A stretch of 64,000 nt of DNA from Sphingomonas phyllosphaerae 5.2. Its GTDB lineage: Bacteria > Pseudomonadota > Alphaproteobacteria > Sphingomonadales > Sphingomonadaceae. The translations under genes and the position numbers were made by a program. A model generated the notes under the pieces. It ran no database searches and was not told the DNA's origin. It was given only the letters and a program-made list of their open reading frames with translations. Location: positions 967,501 to 1,031,500 of the forward strand of contig NZ_ATTI01000001.1 of assembly GCF_000419605.1 (NCBI RefSeq), in the 5' to 3' direction. Numbering within the stretch: the first letter of the stretch is position 1; every line of letters begins with the position of its first letter. Below, piece after piece: positions 17,461 to 26,698 of this stretch.

Positions 17461-17526
17461 AGTTTCGCTTCTTTTCTATTTGACTGTTATGTTGCGTTCA
17501 AGTTATCAAGGCGAAACAAAGCGATA
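17461..17526 (+). promoter_or_regulatory. Promoter and operator of receptor 2
   Basis: AGTTTCGCTTCTTTTCT (17461-17477) leads into TTGACT (17480-17485) and, 17 bases later, TTATCA (17503-17508). The block matches the receptor 1 promoter almost base for base when that is read on its own strand. A second GCGAAACAAAGCGATA element at 17511-17526 could be another half-site. The start of transcription would be near 17515, leaving a leader of about 250 bases before the ATG at 17763. Confidence 0.6.
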
Positions 17527-17550
17527 CAGGAACAGGAGTCGGTGATCGAC

Positions 17551-17604
17551 GGTGAAGCAGGGCAGGCACGGGCGCCCGCGCGCCGAAGGCGTACCCGCTT
17601 CACC
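17551..17604 (+). other. Stem-loop in the long leader of receptor 2; rest of 17178-17762 has no clear gene
   Basis: GGTGAAGC (17551-17558) pairs with GCTTCACC (17597-17604), and the stem extends with a bulge into GGG/CCC. The loop contains a further GGGCGCCC palindrome. It lies inside the predicted leader transcript. Between the GH27 stop and this promoter (17178-17460) I see only GC-rich DNA without a convincing ORF or terminator. Confidence 0.4.
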
Positions 17605-17762
17605 AACCACTCGCGGACGGGCGTGGGCCGATATTCGGTCAGCGCTTGGTAGCCAGAACGGGCGAAGCTTGGGCGCCACTCAACATCGAACCGAATGATC
17701 ATTCGCGGCATCGCGCGCGGGCATCCAGATCTACAAATAAAGACATAACAAAAGGGGCTGTC

Positions 17763-20465
17763 ATGACAAGCTGTGCATATCGTCGATTGCGTCAAACCCT
17801 CCTCGTCGGCACTGCTATCCTGTCAGTAGGGGCTGGTGCGCAAGCACAGACGATCGGCGCAAATGCACCAGTCGATAGCACCGAAGTCGCGCCGTCGCAG
17901 GCGGAGGGTGCTGACGTTGTGGTCACCGGTCTGCGCGCCGGCATCGAGCGTTCGCTGGCAGACAAGCGTAGCTCGATCTCGGTCGTCGACGTGATTTCCG
18001 CGCAGGATATCGGCAAGTTCCCGGACAACAATCTGGCGGAGTCGCTCCAGCGCGTTCCCGGAATCACGATCGACCGCTCGGTCAACGGCGAAGGGCAGAC
18101 GATCAATCTGCGCGGTCTCGGTCCGCAGTTCACGCGCAGTGAGATCAACGGCGGTACGGCACTCAACGGTTTCGACTTCAGCGTGCTCGCGCCGGAGCTG
18201 TTCGCCAAGGTCACCGTCGAGAAGTCGCCCACCGCCAGCACCGTCGAGGGGGGTCTGGCCGGTACGATCCTGCAGGAGACGCCCAAGCCCTTCGACATAC
18301 CGGGGCTTCGCGTCACCGCCACGGGCGGCGTCACAATCGGGCAAAAGGGCAAGGCCATGCCGCGCCTGTTCGGGCTGGTCAGCCAGAACTGGGACGATCG
18401 CTACGGCATCACCGTGGCCGCGGCGTATTCGAAGACCGACTTCCGCACCAACGAGGTCGATTTCGGCCCGTGGGTGGCGTTCCGTAATATCGCCTCGGCG
18501 AACGTGCTGGCGACCGCGCCTGCCACGTTGCTGGACGCCGCGACGCCGCGCACCACCGCCTTCTACAGTTATCAGCAGAAGCGGGAGAATCTGGGCGTCG
18601 CCGTCGCCGGGCAGGCGCGCCCGACCGAGCGGCTCGAACTCACCGCCGATTTCCTCTACGCGCGGCGCAAGGGAACCCAGATTGACGATCGTCCCGACGC
18701 GCCGATCGAGGGCACCAGCTTCTTCGCTGACGGCACCAGTTCACCGGGTAATCAGGCTCCGACCGACTATGTGATCGAGAACGGTGCCGTCACGCAGGCG
18801 ACGTTCCGCAACATCCAGAACCGCGTCGGGTATAGCTACCAGCCGCAGGAGAACATGGTCTATCAGGGGACGTTGCGCGCCAAGTGGGAGGCGGCCGATA
18901 ATCTGACGGTGACCCCCGGCTTCAGTTACGCGCATCAGCGTTCCAGCAATGAACTGAATCTCTATTCCTTCGCTGCGCCCGGCGCCGACGTGACCTACCG
19001 CGTCAACGGCGACGTGCCGCAATTCTCGTCCACCGCGACCGACTTCAGCAGCAATCCGGACCGCTTCGGCTACAACGTTTTCATCTTCAACCGCGCCGTC
19101 AACACCATCGACGAGTATGTCGGCCGCCTCGACGCCACCCGCGAGTTCGAGGGCGTGCCCGGGCTCACCAGTGTGCAGGCGGGTGCGCGCTATACGCATC
19201 GGACCTCGCGTCAGCAGGCCCGCAACGTCGGGCTGTACAATGGGGCCGAACTGCTCGGCGCCACACCGCTAGGCCTCGGCGCCTTCGCGGCAACCTTGCC
19301 CTTCAGCGTGCGCAACGCCACCACGCCGGATCGCATCCTCTCGGTCGATCGCGCCAAGTTGATCGACACGATCTATCCCGGGCTCGACCCCTTCAACTCG
19401 GACCAGTTCGCGACCGACCCGCAGGGCGACCAGCTCAACTCCTTCGAGGTGGTGGAGCAGACCTACGGCGGTTACCTGCAGGGCAACTTCACCATGGGTG
19501 CGTTGTCGGTTAATGCCGGGCTTCGCGTGATCGTTACGGAGACATCGTCCGATGGCTTCGGCCTGATCGGCACGGAGTTGACGCCGAGCAACGTCGACGC
19601 GCGCTACACCAACTTCTTGCCCGCCATCAACGCACGCTGGGAAGTAGCGCCCAACATGCTGATCCGCGGGACCTATTCGCGCGCGATGACGCGACCGACG
19701 CTCGACCAGCTGAGCCCGGCGACCACGATCAACTCCGGCCCGCGCACGGGCAATCGCGGCAATCCCAATCTTCGTCCCTATCTCGCCGACCAGGAAGACC
19801 TCGGCTTCGAGTGGTATTTTCATCCCGGCGCATTGCTGACGATCAACGGCTTCGCCAAGCAGATCGGCTCGCTGATCTCGCAGACGACCGTGTCGGAACT
19901 GGCCAGCTTTCCCGATCAGGAAACCGGGCTACCGACCAGCGGCATCGTCGCTTTCACGCAGCCGACCAACGGCGATAGCGCGACGATCCACGGAGTCGAG
20001 GCGGGGCTGCAGTCGCCGTTCTTCTTCCTGCCCGGCGGCTTGAGCTATTTCGGGGCCATTCTCAACTTCACCTATGCCGATAGCAAGGCCAGTGTGCGCC
20101 GCGCCGACGGCGTCTCACGCACGACCCCGCTGCCGGGATTGTCCAAGAAGAGTGCCAACGCGGTGCTGTATTACGATCATGCCGGGATCGATGCGCGGCT
20201 CGCCTATGCCTGGCGCAGCGCTTATCTACGTGACGACAACGTGGGCCGCCAGTTCGGCGCCGAGCGCTACGTCCGCGATTACGGTCAGCTCGATTTGTCG
20301 ATGAACGCTTTCGTCACTCGTAACGTCCAGGTAGGCTTCAACGTCAACAACCTGCTCGATACGCAGCGTAAGGAATATATCATGATCGGAAGCGGTGCAG
20401 AGTTGCCTGCCAGCTTCCTTGAACAAGAGCGTCGTTTCGTACTGACCGCGCGGCTGATCATGTAG
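17763..20465 (+). CDS. TonB-dependent receptor (glycan locus receptor 2)
   Basis: This 900-residue outer-membrane receptor has a signal peptide (ending GAQAQ), a TonB-box-like ADVVVTGLRAGIERSL and a plug with ISAQDIGKFPDNNLAESLQRVPGI, INLRGLGPQFTRSEING and TVEGGLAGTI. The barrel ends in QERRFVLTARLIM. ATG 17763 is chosen because AAAAGGGG lies 5 bases upstream and a signal peptide follows directly. An upstream in-frame extension to 17646 encodes no sensible signal. It shares its promoter/operator pattern with receptor 1, so it is probably induced by the same sugar. An IS6 remnant begins 20 bases after the stop. Confidence 0.92.
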   Translation: MTSCAYRRLRQTLLVGTAILSVGAGAQAQTIGANAPVDSTEVAPSQAEGADVVVTGLRAGIERSLADKRSSISVVDVISAQDIGKFPDNNLAESLQRVPGITIDRSVNGEGQTINLRGLGPQFTRSEINGGTALNGFDFSVLAPELFAKVTVEKSPTASTVEGGLAGTILQETPKPFDIPGLRVTATGGVTIGQKGKAMPRLFGLVSQNWDDRYGITVAAAYSKTDFRTNEVDFGPWVAFRNIASANVLATAPATLLDAATPRTTAFYSYQQKRENLGVAVAGQARPTERLELTADFLYARRKGTQIDDRPDAPIEGTSFFADGTSSPGNQAPTDYVIENGAVTQATFRNIQNRVGYSYQPQENMVYQGTLRAKWEAADNLTVTPGFSYAHQRSSNELNLYSFAAPGADVTYRVNGDVPQFSSTATDFSSNPDRFGYNVFIFNRAVNTIDEYVGRLDATREFEGVPGLTSVQAGARYTHRTSRQQARNVGLYNGAELLGATPLGLGAFAATLPFSVRNATTPDRILSVDRAKLIDTIYPGLDPFNSDQFATDPQGDQLNSFEVVEQTYGGYLQGNFTMGALSVNAGLRVIVTETSSDGFGLIGTELTPSNVDARYTNFLPAINARWEVAPNMLIRGTYSRAMTRPTLDQLSPATTINSGPRTGNRGNPNLRPYLADQEDLGFEWYFHPGALLTINGFAKQIGSLISQTTVSELASFPDQETGLPTSGIVAFTQPTNGDSATIHGVEAGLQSPFFFLPGGLSYFGAILNFTYADSKASVRRADGVSRTTPLPGLSKKSANAVLYYDHAGIDARLAYAWRSAYLRDDNVGRQFGAERYVRDYGQLDLSMNAFVTRNVQVGFNVNNLLDTQRKEYIMIGSGAELPASFLEQERRFVLTARLIM

Positions 20466-20484
20466 CGGCGAGGAGTGCGAGGCT

Positions 20485-20705
20485 CGTGCCGCTGTTCGCC
20501 GGAGAGATCCGCGGGCAGCGGGTAAGTCGAGTGCGAAGCTTTTGCTACCGGCGCTGGCCTTAGACGAAATGTACGTGAAGCTTAACGGCGAGATGGTCTA
20601 CCTCTGGCGGGCCGTCGATTACGAGGGCCAGGTGATGGAAAGCTACCTTACCCGCACTTGCGACAAGGTGGCGGCGCTTGCGTTCACGAAGAAGACGCCC
20701 AAGGG
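20485..20705 (+). pseudogene. IS6-family transposase internal remnant
   Basis: This segment aligns with 2750-2970 of the complete IS6 copy: ctgttcgccgg...cagcgggtaag, then GACGAAATGTACGTGAAGCT and the block encoding LNGEMVYLWRAVDYEGQVMESYL. A small deletion after the first part shifts the frame. Both inverted repeats and the C-terminal third are missing. It points the same way as the other copies and marks the boundary behind receptor 2. Confidence 0.8.
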
Positions 20706-21440
20706 TTCGATCCAATTTACATATCCCGACGGCGTGCCCCGGATCAGGCGAAGGTCGATGAGTTGGAGCTCGCGCAAAAAGACAGCGCGGGTGATGACAT
20801 GGTTGAACACGGCGAGGATCGCCAAGCTCTGCTGGCATCGAGCAAACGGAGGATGCTGAGATCTCCCGGTTCGTCGTCACACAGGCTGCCGCTCCGTTTT
20901 GCCTTGGGGGGAGCAATGCCTGGCAGCCGATCCATGCGCCGGGCGCGCCGGTCACATCACCGCCGGCGATCGTGCTGCGCGACAATCGTGATATATTTTG
21001 GCGATGGCGATCGCGGCGATGTTGCAGCGAAAGCTGCGCACGCCGTTCAAAACCTTGTCTGGCGATGCAGCGCTACGCGAAGTCGAAACGCTCGCTTGAC
21101 ATAACCCTACGAGCACGCGGCTCGTTCTCCCCGTTCGAGGTTGATCCCCGCCAGACCGCACCGGCCATTTCTTCCGAAGGCCACACCTGAACGAAGGGTT
21201 GGCCTCTACTCGCGTGGATGCCGCCGTGATTGTCGCATTTTCGGTCCTCTCTGCCGGGAAGGAAGGGTGAGAGCCATGTGCAGCGCGGTAGACGACCGGA
21301 CGATAGGGTCGTGTTCGTGGATGGATCGCGAGAAATTATTTCCATTTGAGCAAAAACGCCATTGCCTAAGTAACTTGGCACCTCGTAGCCTATCATAATA
21401 CCAATGCCGTAAAAGCGGCTGCAAAAGGGGAGGTTTGTAT
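20706..21440. other. Unassigned stretch between IS remnant and receptor 3
   Basis: About 735 bases hold no ORF that I can support. Short open frames exist on both strands, but none has a good ribosome-binding site or a recognisable product. Close to receptor 3 a weak promoter-like pair TTGGCA (21375-21380) and TAATAC (21396-21401) is visible. The region may be decayed DNA left after IS-mediated rearrangement. No TTTCG-type operator is present. Confidence 0.4.
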
Positions 21441-24305
21441 ATGCGGACGTCGTTCAAGGCTGCTTTGCTGGCGGGCTGTCTGATTCTGGCAATCGACGCG
21501 CAGGCGCAGGATCTCTCCGGATCGGCGACAGCACCGGCCGCGGGTGCTCCGGCAGCCTCTGTAGATGGCGTGCCGCAGGAGCCGACACCCGTTTCAGCTC
21601 AAGTTGGTTCCGGTGCTGCCGACGACATCGTTGTCACTGGTATTCGCGGCAGCCTGGCCTCGTCCGCGCGGATCAAGCGCGACTCCCAGCAGATCGTTGA
21701 CACCATCTCGGCAGAGGACGTCGGCAAATTTCCGGATGCGAACATCGCGGAGTCACTCCAGCGGATCACCGGCGTCGCCATCGACCGCTCGGGTGGCGAG
21801 GGACAATTCATTACCGTCCGCGGGCTCGGGCCGGAGTTCAACACCGTGCTGGTCAACGGTCGCGTAATGGCGACCGACAATCCCGGCCGCGAGTTCTCAT
21901 TCGACGTGCTGTCTTCAAACATGATCCAGCGCACCGACGTTTTCAAGTCGAGCGTGCCCGAGCTGCAGGAAGGCGGTATCGGCGCCACCGTCAACATCAT
22001 CACCGCGCGGCCACTCGATGGACGCAGCGGGTTCCACATTGCTGCGTCTGCAGGAGGGATCTACGACACGCTCCGCGAGAAGCTGAGCCCGGACTTCTCT
22101 GCGGTGACGTCGCTGACGAATGAGGCCAAGACGCTCGGGATCGTCCTGTCCGGCTCCTATACTGACCGCCGCAGCCAGCTCGACTACGTCCAGACCGACG
22201 GCTGGCTTTTCGGATCGCAGAACGTGGTCAACGGCAGCGCGACGTCCACCGGCCTGACGACCGCGGCGCTTGGTAACACCGGCGCGACCGTCAACGTGCC
22301 GCAGAACCTAGCCTTCGCCCGGCAGGCGGACCGACGGCGCCGCATCAACCTCGCCGGAGCGGTGCAGGCGCAACTCAACGAGCAACTGCTGCTGACCGTC
22401 GATGGCATCTATTCCAAATTCGACGTGTTCAGCTCGCGTAACGTCTTCGCAAACTTCTACTCGGCGCCGTACATCGGGCTCGAGGTTGACGATACCGGCT
22501 CGGCGATCGGCTTCAACCGGCCAGGCCAGCAGTTCCTCGCTGCGAATCCGGCGCTGAACGGCAGCGTCTCGCTCTCGCAGAACGACAATATCGTCGACAA
22601 CAACAACCGCCTGACGCAGACCTATCAGATCGGCGGTAATCTGAAGTGGAACCCGGCCGAGGACGTCGAGGTGCGTTTCGACGCGTCGACGTCGCGCGCG
22701 AAGCAGCGCAATCCGACGCAGTTCGTCGTCGTCGGCTCGCTGGCGCAGACCAGCCCCCGCTTCGATCTCAACAAGGGTGAGGATCTGCCGACCGCGTCCA
22801 ACTTCGGCAACATTACCGATCCGTCGCTAATGCGCGCGCACTTTACGGGCGTGAACAACAACCGGGTGAGCGACCGCAGCTCCGAATATCACCTCGACAC
22901 CGACTACAAGATCCATGACAGCATCCTGAAGTCGGTGCGGATCGGCATGGCCTATTCGGATCGTACCAAGGAGCGGCGCTTCTTCGGCAACAACGACGGG
23001 GGCTGTGCTTATTGCGGTTACGACATCCCGGTAGATACGTCGCTGCTGTCGCCCTTCAAACTGAACAACTTCCTGCCAGGCGTTTCGGGCAGCGAGAACG
23101 TCCCGCAGCAGTTCTTCACGTACGACGCCAACGCGGTGATCGCTTTCCTGTCGAACCCAGCCAATCTGGCGCGCGCGCGCCAGGGCCGCACTGCAGCCGA
23201 GCAGGCAGCCGAGGCGGCACGGCTCCTGGCGCTGCCGGGCGGCCCTTACGGTGTACGCGAAAACCCAGGCAGCCTGCTCAACGTCAACGAACGTCTACTC
23301 GCCGCCTATGTCGCGATGTCGTTCGGGGGCGAAAACTGGAGCGCCAACGCCGGCGTGCGCGTGGTGCGCACGCAGACGATCTCGCGCGGGTTCGAGCAGC
23401 CGGTCATCGACATCACGAACACGCGTGGCGACGACACGCTGGTCTTCACCTATGGCGCCACGACGCCTGTTTCTGTGCGCAACAGCTACGTCAACGCGCT
23501 GCCCTCAGCAAACATCAAGGTGAACGTCACCGAGAAACTGATCACGCGTGCCGCCTTCTCGCAGACGGTCACCCGCCCGACCCTAACCGATCTCGGCGTC
23601 GACAATTCCTTCGGTGGCCGTATCTCGGTGCCGCAATCGAGCGGCGGCAATCCAACGCTGGAGCCATTCAAGTCGACCAACTACGATCTTTCGATTGAAT
23701 ATTATCTGAATTCGATCAGCTACGTCAGTGCTGGCGCCTTCTACAAAACGCTCGACAACTTTCTCGAACTGCAGACGTTGCCGGTGCAGCGTTTCGGGCG
23801 GACCTTCCAGGACACGCGGACCCGCAACGGACAGACCGGCTACATCCGCGGCATCGAGGTGGGCGGCCAATATACGTTCGACTGGTTGCCGAGCGTGCTG
23901 TCGGGTTTCGGCGTGGCCGGCAATTACACGTATGTCGAGAGCAAGGCCGAGCGTGATTCGTCGCTCGCCGATTACGAATGCGGCTATAACGGCTTGTCGC
24001 CGCACTCTGCGAACGGCAGCGTCTTCTTCGAAAAGTATGGCCTGTCCGCGCGCGGATCGTACAATTGGCGCTCGGAGTATCTGCGCGCGTGCCGCTCCGA
24101 TCAGGGGCGTCCGCGCAACCGCTCGAGCTACGGGCAGTTCGACTTCAACGTTGGCTACGACATCACACCGAACTTCCAGGTCTACGTTCAGGGTGTGAAC
24201 GTCACCAACCAGCGCATCCATGAGTGGTCCGCGATCGAGGAGCGCTTCCTGCTGCTCCAGGAAACCGGCGCCCGCTATAACTTTGGCGCACGCGTGAAGT
24301 TCTGA
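21441..24305 (+). CDS. TonB-dependent receptor (glycan locus receptor 3)
   Basis: This 954-residue outer-membrane receptor has a signal peptide ending DAQAQ, a TonB-box-like DDIVVTGIRGSLASS, and a plug with DVGKFPDANIAESLQRITGVAID, FITVRGLGPEFNTVLVNGR and EGGIGATVNIITARPLDG. The long barrel ends in RYNFGARVKF. It shares the loop motif CAYCGYDIP with receptor 1 (CNYCGYPF), so the two are closer to each other than to receptor 2. ATG 21441 has GGGAGG 7 bases upstream. A rho-independent terminator follows, and then a GH36-like gene. It lacks the T-rich operator seen at the other two receptors. Confidence 0.92.
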   Translation: MRTSFKAALLAGCLILAIDAQAQDLSGSATAPAAGAPAASVDGVPQEPTPVSAQVGSGAADDIVVTGIRGSLASSARIKRDSQQIVDTISAEDVGKFPDANIAESLQRITGVAIDRSGGEGQFITVRGLGPEFNTVLVNGRVMATDNPGREFSFDVLSSNMIQRTDVFKSSVPELQEGGIGATVNIITARPLDGRSGFHIAASAGGIYDTLREKLSPDFSAVTSLTNEAKTLGIVLSGSYTDRRSQLDYVQTDGWLFGSQNVVNGSATSTGLTTAALGNTGATVNVPQNLAFARQADRRRRINLAGAVQAQLNEQLLLTVDGIYSKFDVFSSRNVFANFYSAPYIGLEVDDTGSAIGFNRPGQQFLAANPALNGSVSLSQNDNIVDNNNRLTQTYQIGGNLKWNPAEDVEVRFDASTSRAKQRNPTQFVVVGSLAQTSPRFDLNKGEDLPTASNFGNITDPSLMRAHFTGVNNNRVSDRSSEYHLDTDYKIHDSILKSVRIGMAYSDRTKERRFFGNNDGGCAYCGYDIPVDTSLLSPFKLNNFLPGVSGSENVPQQFFTYDANAVIAFLSNPANLARARQGRTAAEQAAEAARLLALPGGPYGVRENPGSLLNVNERLLAAYVAMSFGGENWSANAGVRVVRTQTISRGFEQPVIDITNTRGDDTLVFTYGATTPVSVRNSYVNALPSANIKVNVTEKLITRAAFSQTVTRPTLTDLGVDNSFGGRISVPQSSGGNPTLEPFKSTNYDLSIEYYLNSISYVSAGAFYKTLDNFLELQTLPVQRFGRTFQDTRTRNGQTGYIRGIEVGGQYTFDWLPSVLSGFGVAGNYTYVESKAERDSSLADYECGYNGLSPHSANGSVFFEKYGLSARGSYNWRSEYLRACRSDQGRPRNRSSYGQFDFNVGYDITPNFQVYVQGVNVTNQRIHEWSAIEERFLLLQETGARYNFGARVKF

Positions 24306-24318
24306 TGTCCTCCCCCTG

Positions 24319-24348
24319 GCCCGGCGTCTCGTGCGTCGGGCTTTTTTT
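24319..24348 (+). terminator. Rho-independent terminator after receptor 3
   Basis: GCCCGGCG (24319-24326) pairs with CGTCGGGC (24334-24341) over a short loop, with one mismatch, and is followed by seven T residues. It sits 14 bases after the receptor 3 stop and would limit read-through into the GH36-like gene. Confidence 0.8.
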
Positions 24349-24415
24349 GGGGGCACGTGGCTGGCGACCGCTCGGCGGGGCCGCGCGGAAGCAACGCCGC
24401 TAATGGAGAGCTTGA

Positions 24416-26275
24416 ATGAAAAGCTGGGCTCTTGTGGCGCTCTACGCCTGCCTCGGATCCGCGAGCGCGTCGGCGCAGGTCAGTCCGCCGGCTCGGACGG
24501 AGATACGCCGCAGCGTCACCATCGCCGGACTCGATCTGGTTATCACGGGTGCGCTCGACGGCTTCTCGCTCGACGTAAGCGCCAAAACTATCGCACCCGG
24601 CGTGGCCAGTGTGGTGCTGACACTGACCCGCGCCACGCCCGCGCCGCCGCCGCGGCTCACAATCGGCTGGTCGCAGCCCTCAGTCGACATGGCGGGAATG
24701 TGGACGCCCGACGCGGGGCTTGGCCGGACGATCGTGCCTGATTTCGCATCGACGCGACTGCGTTCGACCCTCACCGCCGCCGCGCCGGTGCTGACTCTGT
24801 ACGGTCGCGGCGAGCAGAACCGGCTGACCGTCGCCGCCGAGGACGCGGTGAATCCCGTGCTGCTCGCCGCAAAACTGCGCGAGGAGGACGTGCGCGTGTA
24901 CGGCAGCGTGGAGCTGTTCAGCGAGCGCCACGCGCCGCTCACGCGCTATACCACGAGCCTCCGCTTCGACACGCGCGCGATACCTTTCTCAGCCGCGCTC
25001 GGCGATGTCGCAGCCTGGTGGTCGCATCAGCCGGGCAAGGAGCCCTTGCCTGCACCAGCCAGCGCACGCGAGCCGCTTGATTCGACATGGGTAAGCTATC
25101 ACCAAAACATACCCGAGGCGGTTGTTCTTGCGGAAGCTGATGCGGCCGCACGGCATGGCTTGAAGGTGATGATTGTCGATGACGGCTGGCAGACCGGGGA
25201 CAGCAGCCGCGGCTACGCTCATGCCGGCGACTGGCAGCCCGAGCGGCTTCGCCGGATGCGGGTCGTCACCGACGCGCTGCACGCACGCGGGATGAAGGGT
25301 ATGCTGTGGTTCTCGGTGCCGCTGGTCGGTGACGAAGCCGCGGTGCTGCCGCGCTTTCGCGACAAAATCCTGCGGCGCTGGGCAGACCAGCGCACCAACG
25401 TACTCGACCCGCGCTACCCTGAGGTGCGTGCGTATTTGATCGAGACCTTTCGTCGCGCGGTGCGCGACTGGGGCTGGGACGGGCTGAAGCTCGACTTCAT
25501 CGACATGTTCAGCAGCGACGAGACTACCGTGCTCGACCGCGGGGACGGACGCGACATCGCCTCGGTCTATGAGGCGGTAAATCGCTTGATGGTCGACGTG
25601 ATGGCGGCGCTGCGCGCTGTCCGTCCCGATGTGATGATCGAGTTCCGCCAGCCTTATAGCGGCCCGGTGATCCGCACCTTCGGCAACATGCTGCGGGCAT
25701 CGGATACGCCCAACGCCTCGATCCTTAACCGCCAGCGCATCGTCGATTTGCGGCTGCTTGCTGGCGCCACCCCGGTCCATGCCGACCCGATCGTGTGGCA
25801 CGCGGACGAGCCAAGTGACAAGGCAGCCCTGCAACTGCTCGACACGCTCTTCGCCGTCCCGCAGGTTTCGATGCGGCTCGACATGCTCAGCGCGGCGCAT
25901 ACCGCGATGCTGACGCACTATCTTGCGTATTGGCGTGCCAACCGCGAGGTTTTGCTCGACGGGCAGTTCAGGCCCGAAGGAATCAACGCACAATATGATC
26001 TCGTCCGCGCCCGGACGCCAAACAAGCAGATCGTCGCCGCTTATGCCGATCGTGCGATCGTGCTGGACGATCCTACGCGGGCGATCGATCTCGTCAACGG
26101 CACTGCCTCGCCGCGGCTGGTCGTGGAGGCGACGCACGATCTTGGCCGTTACGAGACGCGAGCAATCGACGCAGAGGGGCGGGAGGTTTCGCGTTCGCCG
26201 CTTGACCTGACGCGCGGCGCGCATGTCCTCGCGGTGCCGCGGGCGGGCATCATCGCGCTGCTACGACGTCCGTGA
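24416..26275 (+). CDS. GH36-like alpha-galactosidase, secreted
   Basis: This clan GH-D glycosidase has 619 residues and a Sec signal ending SASASAQ. A short N-terminal beta-domain precedes a barrel with KVMIVDDGWQTGD, the likely nucleophile Asp360 in WDGLKLDFID and the likely acid/base Asp430 in LRASDTPNAS. The loop equivalent to the sugar-recognition site reads EFRQPYSGP, unlike the GH36 enzyme at 8741. This third glycosidase may therefore act on a different linkage of the same glycan. ATG 24416 is preceded by GGAG. A GTG of the next ORF overlaps its stop. Confidence 0.87.
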   Translation: MKSWALVALYACLGSASASAQVSPPARTEIRRSVTIAGLDLVITGALDGFSLDVSAKTIAPGVASVVLTLTRATPAPPPRLTIGWSQPSVDMAGMWTPDAGLGRTIVPDFASTRLRSTLTAAAPVLTLYGRGEQNRLTVAAEDAVNPVLLAAKLREEDVRVYGSVELFSERHAPLTRYTTSLRFDTRAIPFSAALGDVAAWWSHQPGKEPLPAPASAREPLDSTWVSYHQNIPEAVVLAEADAAARHGLKVMIVDDGWQTGDSSRGYAHAGDWQPERLRRMRVVTDALHARGMKGMLWFSVPLVGDEAAVLPRFRDKILRRWADQRTNVLDPRYPEVRAYLIETFRRAVRDWGWDGLKLDFIDMFSSDETTVLDRGDGRDIASVYEAVNRLMVDVMAALRAVRPDVMIEFRQPYSGPVIRTFGNMLRASDTPNASILNRQRIVDLRLLAGATPVHADPIVWHADEPSDKAALQLLDTLFAVPQVSMRLDMLSAAHTAMLTHYLAYWRANREVLLDGQFRPEGINAQYDLVRARTPNKQIVAAYADRAIVLDDPTRAIDLVNGTASPRLVVEATHDLGRYETRAIDAEGREVSRSPLDLTRGAHVLAVPRAGIIALLRRP

Positions 26276-26544
26276 GCGGCGTGACGCTCGTCCGTTTACT
26301 GCTCAATCAGGTAACCCGCCTGGAGAAAGCCGCCCGCGGCCAACGGGCGCTGCTGCCTTATAGCCGACTAACGTCGATCGCGCCCGACTATCCGCATCAC
26401 TGGTGGGAGCGCGCCCGACTCGAGCTTGCCGACGACAATGTTGCGGCCGCACGCGATAGCCTCACCGTGATGCTCGAGATGACGCGCGAGCCAGTCCTAC
26501 GGGCACGGGTGAACAACACCTTGGGCGCACTCTCCGCATGGTAG
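26272..26544 (+). pseudogene. SirB1-like (transglutaminase-like/TPR) protein, C-terminal fragment
   Basis: A 90-residue frame starts at GTG 26272, overlapping the GH36-like stop. It reads LVRLLLNQVTRLEKAARGQRALL, then IAPDYPHHWWERARLELADDNVAAARDSL, and then RVNNTLGAL. This pattern resembles the C-terminal TPR-like tail of SirB1-family proteins, which are normally about 270 residues; the transglutaminase-like domain is absent. It may be a remnant, or a small TPR protein coupled to the glycosidase. The assignment is by pattern only. Confidence 0.45.
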
Positions 26545-26698
26545 GCAAAACGGACTTCGTTGCCGCCTTACTTCTGGTTTCGGTGACCAGATGAAGATCG
26601 AACCGGAAAATCTGCAAAGCCGGCGCGCTGAACAAACGGCAGAAGTCGCGGGACTGGAAAGCTGCCGTGAAGGACGCAAGTGGGCCTTCGTGCCGGGG

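Noticed and set aside
17542..17655. A 37-codon leader ORF (GTG start) before receptor 2
   Set aside because: AGGAG is only 3 bases from the GTG, and the peptide is Arg-rich without a run of one amino acid that would suggest attenuation.
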